Positions 1-10,426 of a DNA stretch of 64,000 nt are shown piece by piece. The stretch comes from Dillenia suffruticosa. Taxonomy: Eukaryota; Streptophyta; Magnoliopsida; Dilleniales; Dilleniaceae. Positions within the stretch are counted from its first letter, which is position 1, and each line of letters begins with the position of its first letter. A model generated the notes under the pieces. The model had not been told where the DNA came from and ran no database searches. It saw only the letters and a list, made by a program, of their open reading frames with translations. The position numbers and the translations under genes are program-made. The stretch spans positions 15,712,039 through 15,776,038 of the forward strand of contig JAVTVX010000019.1 of NCBI GenBank assembly GCA_033439265.1, read 5' to 3'.

Positions 1-475
1 CTAAACGTGGGCCAAGACAATTGTTGAGAGACCCAAGGATGAGTTGTATTTAGGTAAAGATTGAAGTTTTGAAACTCAAATGCATTCAACAAAAGGCAAA
101 ATAACAATGTCAAATGGTTAGGGATGTTATGTGATTTTCACAATTGACTGGTAAGGAAATAATTGTCTTTTCTACCGGGTACGTGCAGTTAATTTGAGTT
201 CAACACACACACACACATATAATTTATAATATATAATATGGTCAAAAAATAAGGCTGGCTTTTGATTATACGTTAATTTGGGATGGTTTTATTTATTTTT
301 TTCAAAATAATCGACTGATATTCAAAATTATATTTTAATTAATTTGATCTAAAGATTACAGGATCCAATTTAGGATGAGCTCTTCTAACGAAATCTTTTT
401 TATTCTCAAGTTTTAAATCTAAAATTTAATTAAAAAATCTAATATTTTTACTTATCAAATTATGAGTCCATAATT
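1..475. repeat. Direct repeat, copy 1 of 2 (AT-rich)
   Basis: This block is repeated in the same orientation at 2425-2890, starting with a shared GACAATTGTTGAGAGACCCA motif and continuing through a CA microsatellite and an AT-rich tail, with scattered substitutions and small indels. No coding potential is seen. The last ~170 bases also match a short dispersed AT-rich repeat found in CYP88 intron 1 (about 5715-5870) and, inverted, near 42050-42210. Confidence 0.85.
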
Positions 476-716
476 GAAATATATTTGGTAATATATAAAA
501 CATAGATGTCGGCATGTCCATTCAGACAAGCAAATTATTATATACTTACTCCTCGTTATTGTATAACCGTACATACGTGTACTAAATATTAAAAAAGTTT
601 AAATAATTTGGACTAAAAAATAAAATTTTTCATAAGTTTTGATATAGTGTAAAAAGAAATATATTTTTTGAATATCTTTAATACCTGTATATAATGAAAA
701 CCCTAGTCTAAAATTT
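476..716. other. AT-rich spacer, nothing recognised
   Basis: Non-coding AT-rich sequence between the direct repeat and the segmentally duplicated upstream block. No open frame, RNA gene or transposon end was recognised. Confidence 0.6.
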
Positions 717-1265
717 AATTCAAAAAAGGTGAAGTTGTACGATTCCATTGTCAATCCAAACCCATAATATATAATACTAATATTAACGTAGGAATCATAT
801 ATAAGTAAGAAAAAATAATGTCGTCCCTAAAAAAATAGTTTAGTGATATAAAATTCTTTTTTGTAATTTGGTAATTTTAGTTTTAAATTTTTATATAATA
901 AAAAAAAAGAAAAAACAATGTCACGTGTTATGATTGTTGTAAAATATATCTAGTTGGATAAAGGAACAAAAGAAAAAGAGTCGCAAGGTAATGCGTAGGA
1001 AGGAGCTCGGACGCAGACTGACGAAGGGAGCCCGAAGACATTGCGAAGAGAGAGGGGGAGGGAGGGAGGGAGATGCTTGGAATGAGATTCGAGGTGAATG
1101 GGCAACATGACAAGACAAATGCAGCCATAACCCGACAAACTCCTCATAAATATTTTTTGGCCTAACGATCTCTGAGGTGTAAGCGTAAAAGGCAAACTTG
1201 TATTTGTGATAAGAATTATTCTGGTGGATAATATGATTCTTTTTTTTTATTCTATTTTAACGAGA
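717..1265. repeat. Upstream block of CYP88 segmental duplication, copy 1
   Basis: This block is homologous to the DNA upstream of the truncated CYP88 copy, where the matching sequence lies at about 35225-35680 and resumes at 40322-40470. Shared landmarks include the GTCGCAAG/GTCGTAAG ... ATGCGTAGGAAGGAG stretch, the GA-rich run and the segment AAACTCCTC. In copy 2 a copia element interrupts the block exactly at AAACT. Here AAACT (1137-1141) is single, so this is the unoccupied version of the site. Short open frames on the minus strand are not supported as genes. Confidence 0.85.
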
Positions 1266-1882
1266 CGGTAAAGTTTGCAAAAGATTAACTAATGTAGGTG
1301 GGGTGAACACTATTTTAAAAAAGAAAAAAATCATTTTGAGTCACTTTTTTTTTTTTACATTTTGAGTAATTTATTTAGTATTTGATTTGATTTTGAATAA
1401 AACCAAAGTTTAATTTGCATTATTTAGATGATTATCAATTTTATTAATTTTTATTTTGATCAAAACACATTAATCGAATTAATTAAAAGTATTATATATA
1501 TTTTTGGATATTTTTTATTCATATAAATGTTATTATAGTGTTATAATTAAGATTTAAAAAAGAAAAATATGTTAATTAATAAAAAATTTTAATAGAGAAA
1601 AAATCTAAAAATTAAAATTAATATATTAGATAGTGCATAATTAATGAAAAAGTTTTAGCTTCTGTATTTCTATTTTCAAATTTCAAATATTTAGTTTTGA
1701 TCATGGCTCTGCCACTCCAAAACTTTAAGTCCCTCGCTCACGGATCCCCCTCCCCATCTCCTTCACCTAATTTACTTATTTTTCCATCGTCTTGGTTACT
1801 TTAATATTTTGATTTCGTTCTTACACTATTCTGTTGTATAGCATTACGATAGATTTTAGAAATAAAAATAACTATTTTGTTT
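1266..1882. other. AT-rich spacer, nothing recognised
   Basis: Strongly AT-rich non-coding DNA with poly(T) runs. It is absent from the corresponding position of the duplicate locus near 40470, so it is either an insertion in this copy or a deletion in the other. Confidence 0.55.
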
Positions 1883-2026
1883 AGAATATATTTTTATTTT
1901 TTAATTTTTTTAGATTTTTGTGATTCAGACATATTTGATTAATTGGTCATGCATAGAATATATTTTTATTTTTTAATTTTTATAGATTTTTGTGATTCAG
2001 ACATATTTGATTAATTGGTCATGCAT
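1883..2026. repeat. 72 bp tandem duplication
   Basis: Two adjacent 72-base units (1883-1954 and 1955-2026) begin AGAATATATTTTTATTTTTT and end GGTCATGCAT. They differ at only about one base in the T-rich part, so the duplication looks recent. No coding role is seen. Confidence 0.95.
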
Positions 2027-2424
2027 AAGTATCATAAGCAATATTTTCTAATTTTTCCTCCTCTCCAATTTCCAACACATGGTATTATGATTTTAGTCTC
2101 CTCTCATAATGTGAGTATAGAGTAGTAAATTTAATTTTTTTCCTTTTTCTTTTTCTCTGTTGTAATCGATTTTTTTTTTATATTGATTTATTATTACGTT
2201 GAAGTTAAAACTTTTATATAGATTATGCACTTATAGAGTATTTATCAAAATTTGGTTTTACTTATTTTTTATATAAATTTTAATATTTTAATTAATCTGG
2301 ATAATTGAATTAAATTAATCATTCAATTCGATTAAATGAATTGTCTGTTTTTATTGTATTCGATTAGATTATAGTTATAAAAATTATATAACCGAATTAA
2401 ATTGATTATTTGAATCTTCAGCGT
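2027..2424. other. AT-rich spacer, nothing recognised
   Basis: Non-coding AT-rich DNA between the tandem duplication and the second copy of the upstream direct repeat. No supported feature. Confidence 0.55.
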
Positions 2425-2890
2425 TAAATGTAGGGCAAGACAATTGTTGAGAGACCCAAGGATAAGTTGTATTTAGGTAAAGATTGAAGTTTTTGAAATT
2501 CAAATGCATTCAACAAAAGGCGAAAAACAATGTCAAATGGTTGGGGATGTTATGTGATTTTCACAATTAACTAGTAAGAAAATAATTGTCTTTTCCACCG
2601 GGTATGTTCCGTTGATTTGAGTTCAACACACACACGCACATATAATTTATAATATATAATATGGTCCAAAAATAACGCTGGCTTTTGATTATATGTTAAT
2701 TTGAGATGGTTTTTTTTTTTTTTGTTTTTTTTAATTAATCAATTGATATTTAAAATTATAATCTGATTAATTTGATTCAAATATTACTGAATCTAATTTA
2801 AAATGCATTCTTCTAACGAAATTTTTTTTATTTTCAAATTTCGAAATCAAAATTTGATTAACAGATTTAACATATTTATCCACTAAATCA
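2425..2890. repeat. Direct repeat, copy 2 of 2
   Basis: Second copy of the block at 1-475, same orientation, with the same CA-rich microsatellite (about 2626-2640) and AT-rich tail. Some positions differ, for example a longer poly(T) tract near 2707. It suggests a local duplication with a period of about 2.42 kb. Confidence 0.85.
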
Positions 2891-2991
2891 ATAGTCTATT
2901 GGTTGGGATTGTTGTTAGTTTGGTATCTGATCAGCCATAAAATATATGAACTCTAAATCATATTCTTTTCTAACACTAAAAGTTTAGAATT

Positions 2992-4929
2992 GAGAAAATT
3001 TTGTCCAATTCTTGAACTTTGTATTTAGTTCACAATTAAATCTCTTAATTTTAAACCGTAATGACTAAATTATCAAATTTTAAATACTGTAATAAATTTG
3101 TTCCTCCGTTAGCAACGTCGTCACACTGACTGTTAAATGATGACTTGGTACGACATAAAATCTGGCGTAGAATAACAATTGTTCATTTGATATTATATAT
3201 GGAACAAGTTACTGATGTGGCAGGTGCCGTGTTAGCAAGTTTGATATTCACCAATGCTATATAAGCAAATTGCCAACGTGACAGGTGAATTGGTGTGAAA
3301 CAGCAGAATCTACACTTATACATGCCACAGCGGATGAATTGATGACCTAACACATATCACGTGAGCACAGTCAAGCCATGTCAGATGAAATGCTAATGTC
3401 GCCCATACTACATCAGTGAGGTTGGTCAAATTTTGACAGCAAATTAGTGATGTTGCAATGCCACCTCAGTTTCATTTTGACGTGGCACACACCATGGTCA
3501 ATCCCTCATGAAGCCAAAACTCTACTCTCCTCTCTTCCTCTTCTTTTTCTTTATCTCTCCCTCCATCCTTTTCTTTCTAGCTATAATAGACATCACTGCT
3601 GAAAAATAAAAATAAAATATCCAAACATATCCCTAAATATTCAAGTTAACATTTAAGTTAAAATTGAAGAAAGCAAACTAAGGAAAGGGGTATTCGAAGA
3701 TGGCGATGCGGTTAATTCTAAAAGCAGGCAATGACGATTGGCGACAATGGAACCAGACAGTGGTGGTAGATTCAAACAGAAGAGTACAAAAAACAATGAT
3801 GATGATGAGGTGACAAAATCGACCCGTGACTAGAAGGTTGTGGAGAATCGAACTATCGAAGATGGAGATTGAAAGAGAACATGAAGCGATGACCGCAACT
3901 CGACAGACGGCAACAAACGATGATTGAGACAATGGCTGTGTTCGGTGAATCGAAGGGTGGAGGCAAGCGAAGATAGAAGGTGATTCAAACTCGAGTGAAT
4001 AGGAATTAAGGGTATTGAAATTGAACTCTAGTGAAATTGATGGTGGAAGTGATTGGAATAGATGCTCATCGAAGCAGAGGCAGATTTGTTGAAGATTGAA
4101 TGAACAGATGGTGGCCTCGAAGATGAAGAATGGCAAAGAACAAAATTGAAGGCGGATCGATGTAAGGTTGAACAAGTAGAACGAATAGATGGTGGCTTCG
4201 AAGATGGCAGCGAAGATGAAGGGATAGAATTGAAGAACTCTAAAACTGTTTGCAGTCGATCCATCACCTAGATTTGCTGTAATTGTTGGTTTGATCATCT
4301 TCTCAGCCATCGTCATCGAATTTCATGAGGAATCAACATTGCCATTAGAATTTTCATTCAATGATCATCATTGGTCTGATCATCTTCTCTCCATGGTAAG
4401 ATAGAGGTTTAGCCGTGAGTGTTGCTCGCAGCTGAGGACCTCTCTTTGCCCACGAGAGACGAGTGATGACACCCTGGTGGCGGGGAATGGTCTAGCTGAG
4501 GGCTATTTGACTACATGTGCAGCTATGGCTACTGTGGTGCGAGAGAGGGGAGAGAGATTGTGAGATTTTTTTCCTCCTTTAATACCAATTTAGGTTAACA
4601 TGGCGGGTATCATTTTAACATTTCTATCCAGATGTGATGCCAGGCTAGCAAGTTACTAACGTGGCATGGATGACTATTAAACTTATTAATGTAGTACTTG
4701 TCACGACAACAATTTGGACCAGGTATGACATCAAATGAGTAACTGTTGTTTCACATTTGATACCATGTCGTCATGACTCGGGTTTTAATAGCCAGCGTAT
4801 CGAGTTACAGACAGAGGGATCAATTTATTATATTTTGAGAAGTTTGAGTACTCAATCATTATGATTTGAAGTTTAAGAACCTAATTTGAGCTAACCCCAT
4901 GGTTCAAGAATTGACCAAATAATCTTCTC
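2992..4929. mobile_element. Non-autonomous Mutator-like element (MULE), 1.94 kb
   Basis: The element is bounded by a perfect 9 bp target-site duplication TTTAGAATT (2983-2991 and 4930-4938), the size typical of Mutator-like transposons. Its ends form long imperfect terminal inverted repeats of roughly 200 bp: the left end starts GAGAAAATTTTGTCC and the reverse complement of the right end starts GAGAAGATTATTTGG, and both continue with CAATTCTTGAAC. The interior (about 3500-4600) is less AT-rich. It carries a 212-codon minus-strand open frame with no recognisable domain and a short imperfect internal repeat (GATGGTGGCCTCGAAGATG). No MULE transposase is present. A captured host fragment (Pack-MULE) is possible but I cannot identify one. 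Confidence 0.82.
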
Positions 4930-5248
4930 TTTAGAATTGTTAACTTAAAAAAATATGGAAACTTTGAGAGACTTTAGAAAAACAATTATCCAAAAAAGTT
5001 TCCCATATTTGAATGGACAAAAATGATTGAACGTGTTGCTTTAATTTAATTTTAACAAAGTCTATAGTTTATAATTTTCTTCACAAGGTTGAATGTTAAA
5101 TTACATGGTGTCAAGTATAGGAAATACTATATGTATACATTATTATTTTTTTTAAAAAAAAAACGGATAAAAATTTATAAATATCTTCCCGTTGCAGAAA
5201 CAGGACAAACAGTATGCTCATGCGCGCACTACACACTTTTTAACAAAT

Positions 5249-5258
5249 TATATAAAAA
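5249..5258 (+). promoter_or_regulatory. TATA box of the CYP88 gene
   Basis: TATATAAAAA lies 64 bases before the ATG at 5322. A plant TATA box usually starts transcription about 30 bases downstream, near 5280. That falls after the in-frame upstream ATG at 5265 and leaves a short leader before 5322, so it favours 5322 as the start codon. The duplicate locus lacks this TATA sequence at the equivalent position (about 40765-40780). Confidence 0.6.
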
Positions 5259-5321
5259 TGAACAATGGCCTGCTTTTATTCTTCAGCTGTTTTGGAGGAA
5301 ACAGAGGAATTTGGTGAGAAA

Positions 5322-8300
5322 ATGGAGATAGGATTTTCATGGGTGGGTTTAATTGTGATAGGAGTTGGTCTGGTGGCATTGAAATGGATTCTGAGCAATT
5401 GGAATAGGTGGATTCATGAAACTAGATTGGGTGAAAAGCAGTATTTGTTGCCTCCTGGTGATACGGGATGGCCTCTTATCGGTAACATGTGGTCCTTCCT
5501 CGGAGCTTTCAAGTCTTCCAATCCTGACTCTTTCATCAACAGCTATGTTTCCAGGTTTCTCTCTCTCTCTCTCTCGAACCATTTTTTTTTTTTGGATTTT
5601 TAATTTTTTCAATTTTATCAAGTTGTACGAACATAGGACTGTTACGGGCATATTCTTCCTATTAGATTGAACAATTTTTAATCATACTTTCCCCCGTAGA
5701 TTGTATTTTTTTAGTTGATCATCGGTATTCAAAAATTTAATTAATCTATTTCGAATAATTGTGAAATCTAATTTAAGAGTTGACTCTTCTGGTAACTGTT
5801 TTTCTATTCTCAACGTTCAAAATCGAGATTTTGATTAAGAAAGTTTAATATTTTGTTATTAAATATATTGCTGTAGATTGTACTGTTACTTCTGTTGCTA
5901 AGCATGGACTCTTGTATGTAAAAACCTGAGGGCAAATTATGGCTTAGGGGGTGTTAACTTCCGGTACGATTTAGGTGCCTTGAGAATCCTATTTAATGTG
6001 TATGTGCGAATTTAGGTTTAAAATTTTTCCATAACTGAAGTGCACTCTTCTTTTTTTATACAATGTTAACGGTTTTAAAATTTTTTTTGTGACACTTAAA
6101 TCCTTTATTTTTTTTAAAACCTTCAGATTTTATCTCATCTCGCTTATTTCTCTCTTCCCTCTTCTCTTCTTGCCCCCAGTGATCTCTTCTCCCTCTTCTC
6201 TCTCGTCTCCCTTATTTCTCTTTCCTTCATTCTTGACATCTCTTCTATAGCTCACTCTTCTTTCTTTCTCCTCTATGCTCTCTCTTCTCTCTCTCCAACG
6301 CCTTCTTTCTCTGTCCTCACTTCGAGACATCTCTTCTCTCTCTCCTTTCTCACCATCCCCTCTCTCCTATTTTCCCAGGTCTTCTCTCTGATCTCTCATC
6401 ATTTGTTGTATTGACTAAAATGCCCCCTGAAATTTTTGTGGATTGAGTTTGTCTTAAACATGAATTTAATAGTACAAAGAAATGCCATTTTTATGTTTTT
6501 CTATGTTGTTACTTCTCAGCATGGGGCTGATGTTAAATAGTTGTAAATGCCAAATTAATATTTATCATTGTTGAATGTTGTCCCCAAAAACTAATTTCAT
6601 CTCATATTTTGACCGGCTATGTTAAAAATTATCTGAAAAATGGTATGCATGCTAAATCAGTTAAGAATTAATTGTCCAAATATTATGTCACGATTCAAAT
6701 CAATGTGTTTTATAACCTAAAAAATTGATTCATTTAATTTTTTATTCATTTGATTTACATAGTATTGCTCAAATTATTTTGTCGAACAAAATTCTTTAAA
6801 CAAGATAATCTAATCCCATGTTAAAATTATTGGGTCTGAGTATTTTTGTTGATTCGACCATAATTCGAGAGCAACTATGTCACTTTTATGGGATTATTTG
6901 TTTTTTCTTCCAAGAAAATAGTACCCTTTCTTAATGTCTTTCCAAACAAGCACTAGAGTTGTTTAATATGACTGGGAAAACTGTCCCAGGTAGCGATTTC
7001 GGATACTCTAAGATATCAGGCTGTGTTAAATATATAGAAATGGGCTTCACAGTGTTATTTTTTGGGGTTGATTTGACCCCATTAGGAAGATTTTATCAGT
7101 GAAATAGTTTTCTTATTTGATTCAGCTACAACATTGATCAATTATCAATGCCAGTAATATCCAAGCGAACGGCTATGAATGAGCAGGCATAGCACTGTGT
7201 CGATAATTATTAATTCCAATATCTCTTGCATGTTGATCTTCTCTACGTTCATATTTTCATTTGAGGACCCAATAAGAAACCACAAAAGAAAATTCATGGT
7301 CCAAAGGCTTTGTGTTAAAGTCATGGTCGATACGATCATTCACAATTGTTGAGTGGGATTCTAAGGATTCTAATTATAATTCTATTCATTAAAATCAAAT
7401 TCATGTTGATGCTATGTTGATCATTCTAGTGATTTAGTAATACCGGGTTTATATATAAGGTTGATACTGAAACTTTGTTGTACACTGATGAATTCAGATT
7501 TGGGCGCACAGGAATTTACAAGGCCTTCATGTTTGGACGCCCTAGCATAATAGTAACAACACCTGATACATGTAAGAGAGTTTTGACCGATGATGGTGCA
7601 TTTCAGCCTGGTTGGCCTCTTAGTACCCAGAAACTCATGGGTAGAAAATCTTTATCCAATATTCCATTTGAAGAACACAAACGGCTAAGGAAGATCACTG
7701 CTGCACCAGTTAATGGTTATGAAGCATTGTCTATCTACCTGAAATATATTGAGGAAAATGTCAAGTCTACATTGGATAAGTGGTCTACATTGAGAGAGAT
7801 CCAGTTCTTGACTGAGATTAGGAGACTCACTTTTAGGGTTATCATGTACATTTTCCTAAGTGATGAGGACGAGCACGTTACAGAGCTTTTGGAGAAGGAA
7901 TATACGGCTTTTAATTATGGTATTCGAGCTATGGCAATCAATTTACCTGGATTTGCGTATCATAAAGCACTCAGGGTAAGTTTTATCAAATTCCAATTAT
8001 TTTAACTTTTGTTTCACAATTCCAATACATAACATATGAATAGTATGCTCGTAATTAGTTACTTTTTCACATTGATGTGATAAATTTGGTTTGCGTGGCA
8101 TGCCGTTGAATAAAATCTAAACACAATTGAAGATGGAAAAGTTGTTCAAACTTTATTTGTGCACAACCATGCAACATAAGGTCAAGAACAATTTGCTGTC
8201 TGTTCTCCAAAGCATTAGTTCTTCTAACAAACTTTACAACAGAGATTTAAACAAGATTTTCTATTCATTGCAGGCTAGGAAAAACCTAGTTGCCAGATTT

Positions 8301-9723
8301 CAAGAAATAGTGAATGCAAGAAGGAAGCGAAGACTTGAAAGCCAGCCGATAGTAAAGAAAGACATGATGGATCTGTTGCTTGATGTTGAAGATGAAAATG
8401 GCAGGAAATTGGATGATGAGGAAATCATTGATTTATTACTATTGTACTTAAACGCAGGCCATGAATCTTCGGGGCACATTACAATGTGGGCAACCATCCT
8501 CTTACAAGAGCACCCCGAAATCTTTAGAAAGGCTAAAGTGTGTAAATCTTTTTAAATTTTTACATAATTCTAACAAAATTTTTTATTTAGTAATGAATAT
8601 TAGATTGTATCATGTGCTTTTTTGTTTTGCAGGAAGAGCAAGAGATAATTGTGAAGAACAGGCCACCAACACAAGAAGGTTTAACCCTGTGGGAATATAG
8701 ACAGATGGAATATCTATCCAAGGTTAGTGACCTCGGACCTTGATTTTCATCGATATTTAATTTTGCTAGTAGATTATTGCTTGAAATATGATCGCATATT
8801 CTGATTTCTTTGAAGGTGGTCGATGAGACACTTCGTTTGATTAATATTTCCTTGGTGGTTTTTCGAAAAGCCAAAATTGATGTCAAAATAAATGGTGGGT
8901 TCAAATCTCTCCATTTCCTCAAAAGGAATGCTATTCATCATACGTAAAATAGTTGACACAGATTTTCATAATTTGATAATAGGTAGATATATATATATAT
9001 ATATTTTTTTTTTTTACCTTTTTTCCATAATTCCATATTGTAAAAAATTGTGCTTTGCTCCTCCACTCATTTAATTGTTATGATCATATTTTTTCCAATG
9101 AGTTTGATAACATTCAAATAGAAATTATCTTTGCTTACTTTAGCTATGAAATTAACTTGACTTTGCAGGATATCTTATTCCAAAGGGTTGGAGTGTTTTG
9201 GTGTGGTTGAGACAGGTTCACAGGGACCCCGAAAATTATTTGGACCCAAAGGAGTTTGATCCTTCAAGATGGGATGTCAGTCTCCATTACTTGCATTTCT
9301 TTTCTTATTTTCCTAGTTTTTAAAATTAAAAAGTTTTCTTATAAATATAATACTGTATGACTTAATTTACTATTTCTTTTTTTATTTTTTATTTTTTTGG
9401 GGGTGGGTTTACAGGGCCTACCACCCAAAGCAGGCACATTCATACCATTTGGCGGAGGAACGTATTTATGCCCCGGAAATGATCTTGCCAAGCTTGAGAT
9501 TACTATTTTTCTTCATTACTTTCTTCTTGGTTATAAGTAAGTTTTAGTTAATTACAACTTCGTTATGATGAGAAATACCATTCATAATAATATTTTGCAA
9601 TATTTCGATAATTTTTGTTGCAGGTTGGAAAGACTCAATCCAGAGTGTTCAATGAGGTACTTACCTCATCCGAGACCCATAGACAATTGTCTGGCAAGGA
9701 TTATAAAAGTCGAAAACCCTTGA
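5322..9723 (+). CDS. CYP88-family cytochrome P450, ent-kaurenoic acid oxidase-like
   Basis: Eight exons: 5322-5554, 7498-7975, 8274-8537, 8633-8722, 8816-8894, 9169-9275, 9415-9536, 9624-9723. All introns are GT-AG and the spliced frame gives 490 residues, the usual length for the family. The N-terminus has one membrane anchor (about residues 4-27) followed by the proline-rich hinge [13 protein letters not shown]. Further landmarks are the I-helix AGHESS (298-303), the ExxR motif E359/R362, the FDPSRW segment (411-416) and the heme motif [10 protein letters not shown] with ligand Cys436. Sequence along its length matches ent-kaurenoic acid oxidase (CYP88A), an ER-bound enzyme that carries out the three oxidations from ent-kaurenoic acid to GA12. 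Oddities: Tyr434 sits where P450s normally have Arg or His, and the stretch after ExxR (LINISLVVF) departs from typical KAO. A diverged CYP88 with another diterpenoid or triterpenoid substrate is therefore possible. Start choice rests on the ATG conserved in the duplicate and on TATA placement. Confidence 0.92.
5555..7497 (+). other. CYP88 intron 1 (1943 bp)
   Basis: The first and by far longest intron. It opens with a CT microsatellite directly after the donor, holds a copy of the dispersed AT-rich repeat (about 5715-5870) and has a long pyrimidine-rich tract (about 6120-6400). Parts from about 6411 onward (for example GACTAAAATGCCCCC and AGTACCCTT...AATGTCTTTCCAAACAAGCAC) recur in the intron of the truncated duplicate (41520-42490), confirming that both derive from one ancestral gene. 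Confidence 0.85.
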
Positions 9724-9905
9724 CCATAGAAGGAGAGTTGAAAGAACCTGCATCCATTGTGGCATACCAAATAAAACTACAGCTTTCAATTTTAGTATCC
9801 GTCTATGCACTTGTGGTTCAAAAGTGTGTCATGGTTTATCAACGAAGAACTTTCCTTTCTATGCAAATAGACTTTGTAGAATTCTATAAGAGATTGCTTT
9901 CCTAA

Positions 9906-9911
9906 AATAAA
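9906..9911 (+). terminator. Possible poly(A) signal of CYP88
   Basis: AATAAA occurs 183 bases after the TGA stop, in a plausible 3' UTR that ends before the copia LTR at 10056. Plant poly(A) signals are loose, so this is only a candidate. Confidence 0.4.
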
Positions 9912-10055
9912 AGTGTTCCCATCACTTCAGTTGACAAAATCTTAAGGAAACTTGCCACTAATTGATTATTTAGAATAATTACCCATATCATGCATTAATT
10001 CTTTCTTGTAATTGAATTATTTGAATCATTTCATTTAGGATGATATCCTTATATA

Positions 10056-10381
10056 TGTTGAAAATAAATTGGCTTTTATATTCTCACAAACTTCTCTCTG
10101 TAACAATGAAAACAGAGAGGCAGAATTAAAGAGGACTTGTGTCAAAACAGTTGTAGGCACCGGAGATATTGAGTTGGGAAAGTGTGCATTTTATTGACCG
10201 TCAAACCAACTTTAAATACAAATCAAATAAACCAAAAATCCTACAATTCAGGAGCCACAATATCCACCGAACAAATATCTCCTATAAATTAGAATCATCC
10301 CACGATGCTCTAAATTAGGACCCACATCTAACTACAATTTAACTAAGTAAAAATAACAAAATACTAATTAATTCTCTAACA
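10056..10381 (-). repeat. 3' LTR of old copia element (326 bp)
   Basis: Pairs with 24972-25311. On the minus strand it begins TGTTAGAGAAT and ends TTTTCAACA. The adjoining sequence 10382-10392 gives a purine-rich tract (TATGGGAGAG) on the minus strand, the expected plus-strand primer. As the 3' LTR it could start transcription leftward, antisense to the CYP88 3' end. Confidence 0.92.
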
Positions 10382-10426
10382 CTCTCCCATAATGCTGAAA
10401 TTCACAATCCCTTACAAATTTCTCAA

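Noticed and set aside
3678..4316. 212-codon minus-strand open frame
   Set aside because: It lies inside the Mutator-like element, has no recognisable domain, has low-complexity Ser/Phe/Leu composition and no supporting splice or promoter signals. Kept only as a possible captured fragment.
5265..5321. Upstream in-frame ATG as the CYP88 start
   Set aside because: It lies only seven bases after the TATA box, is not conserved in the duplicate, and adds 19 residues not typical of the family.
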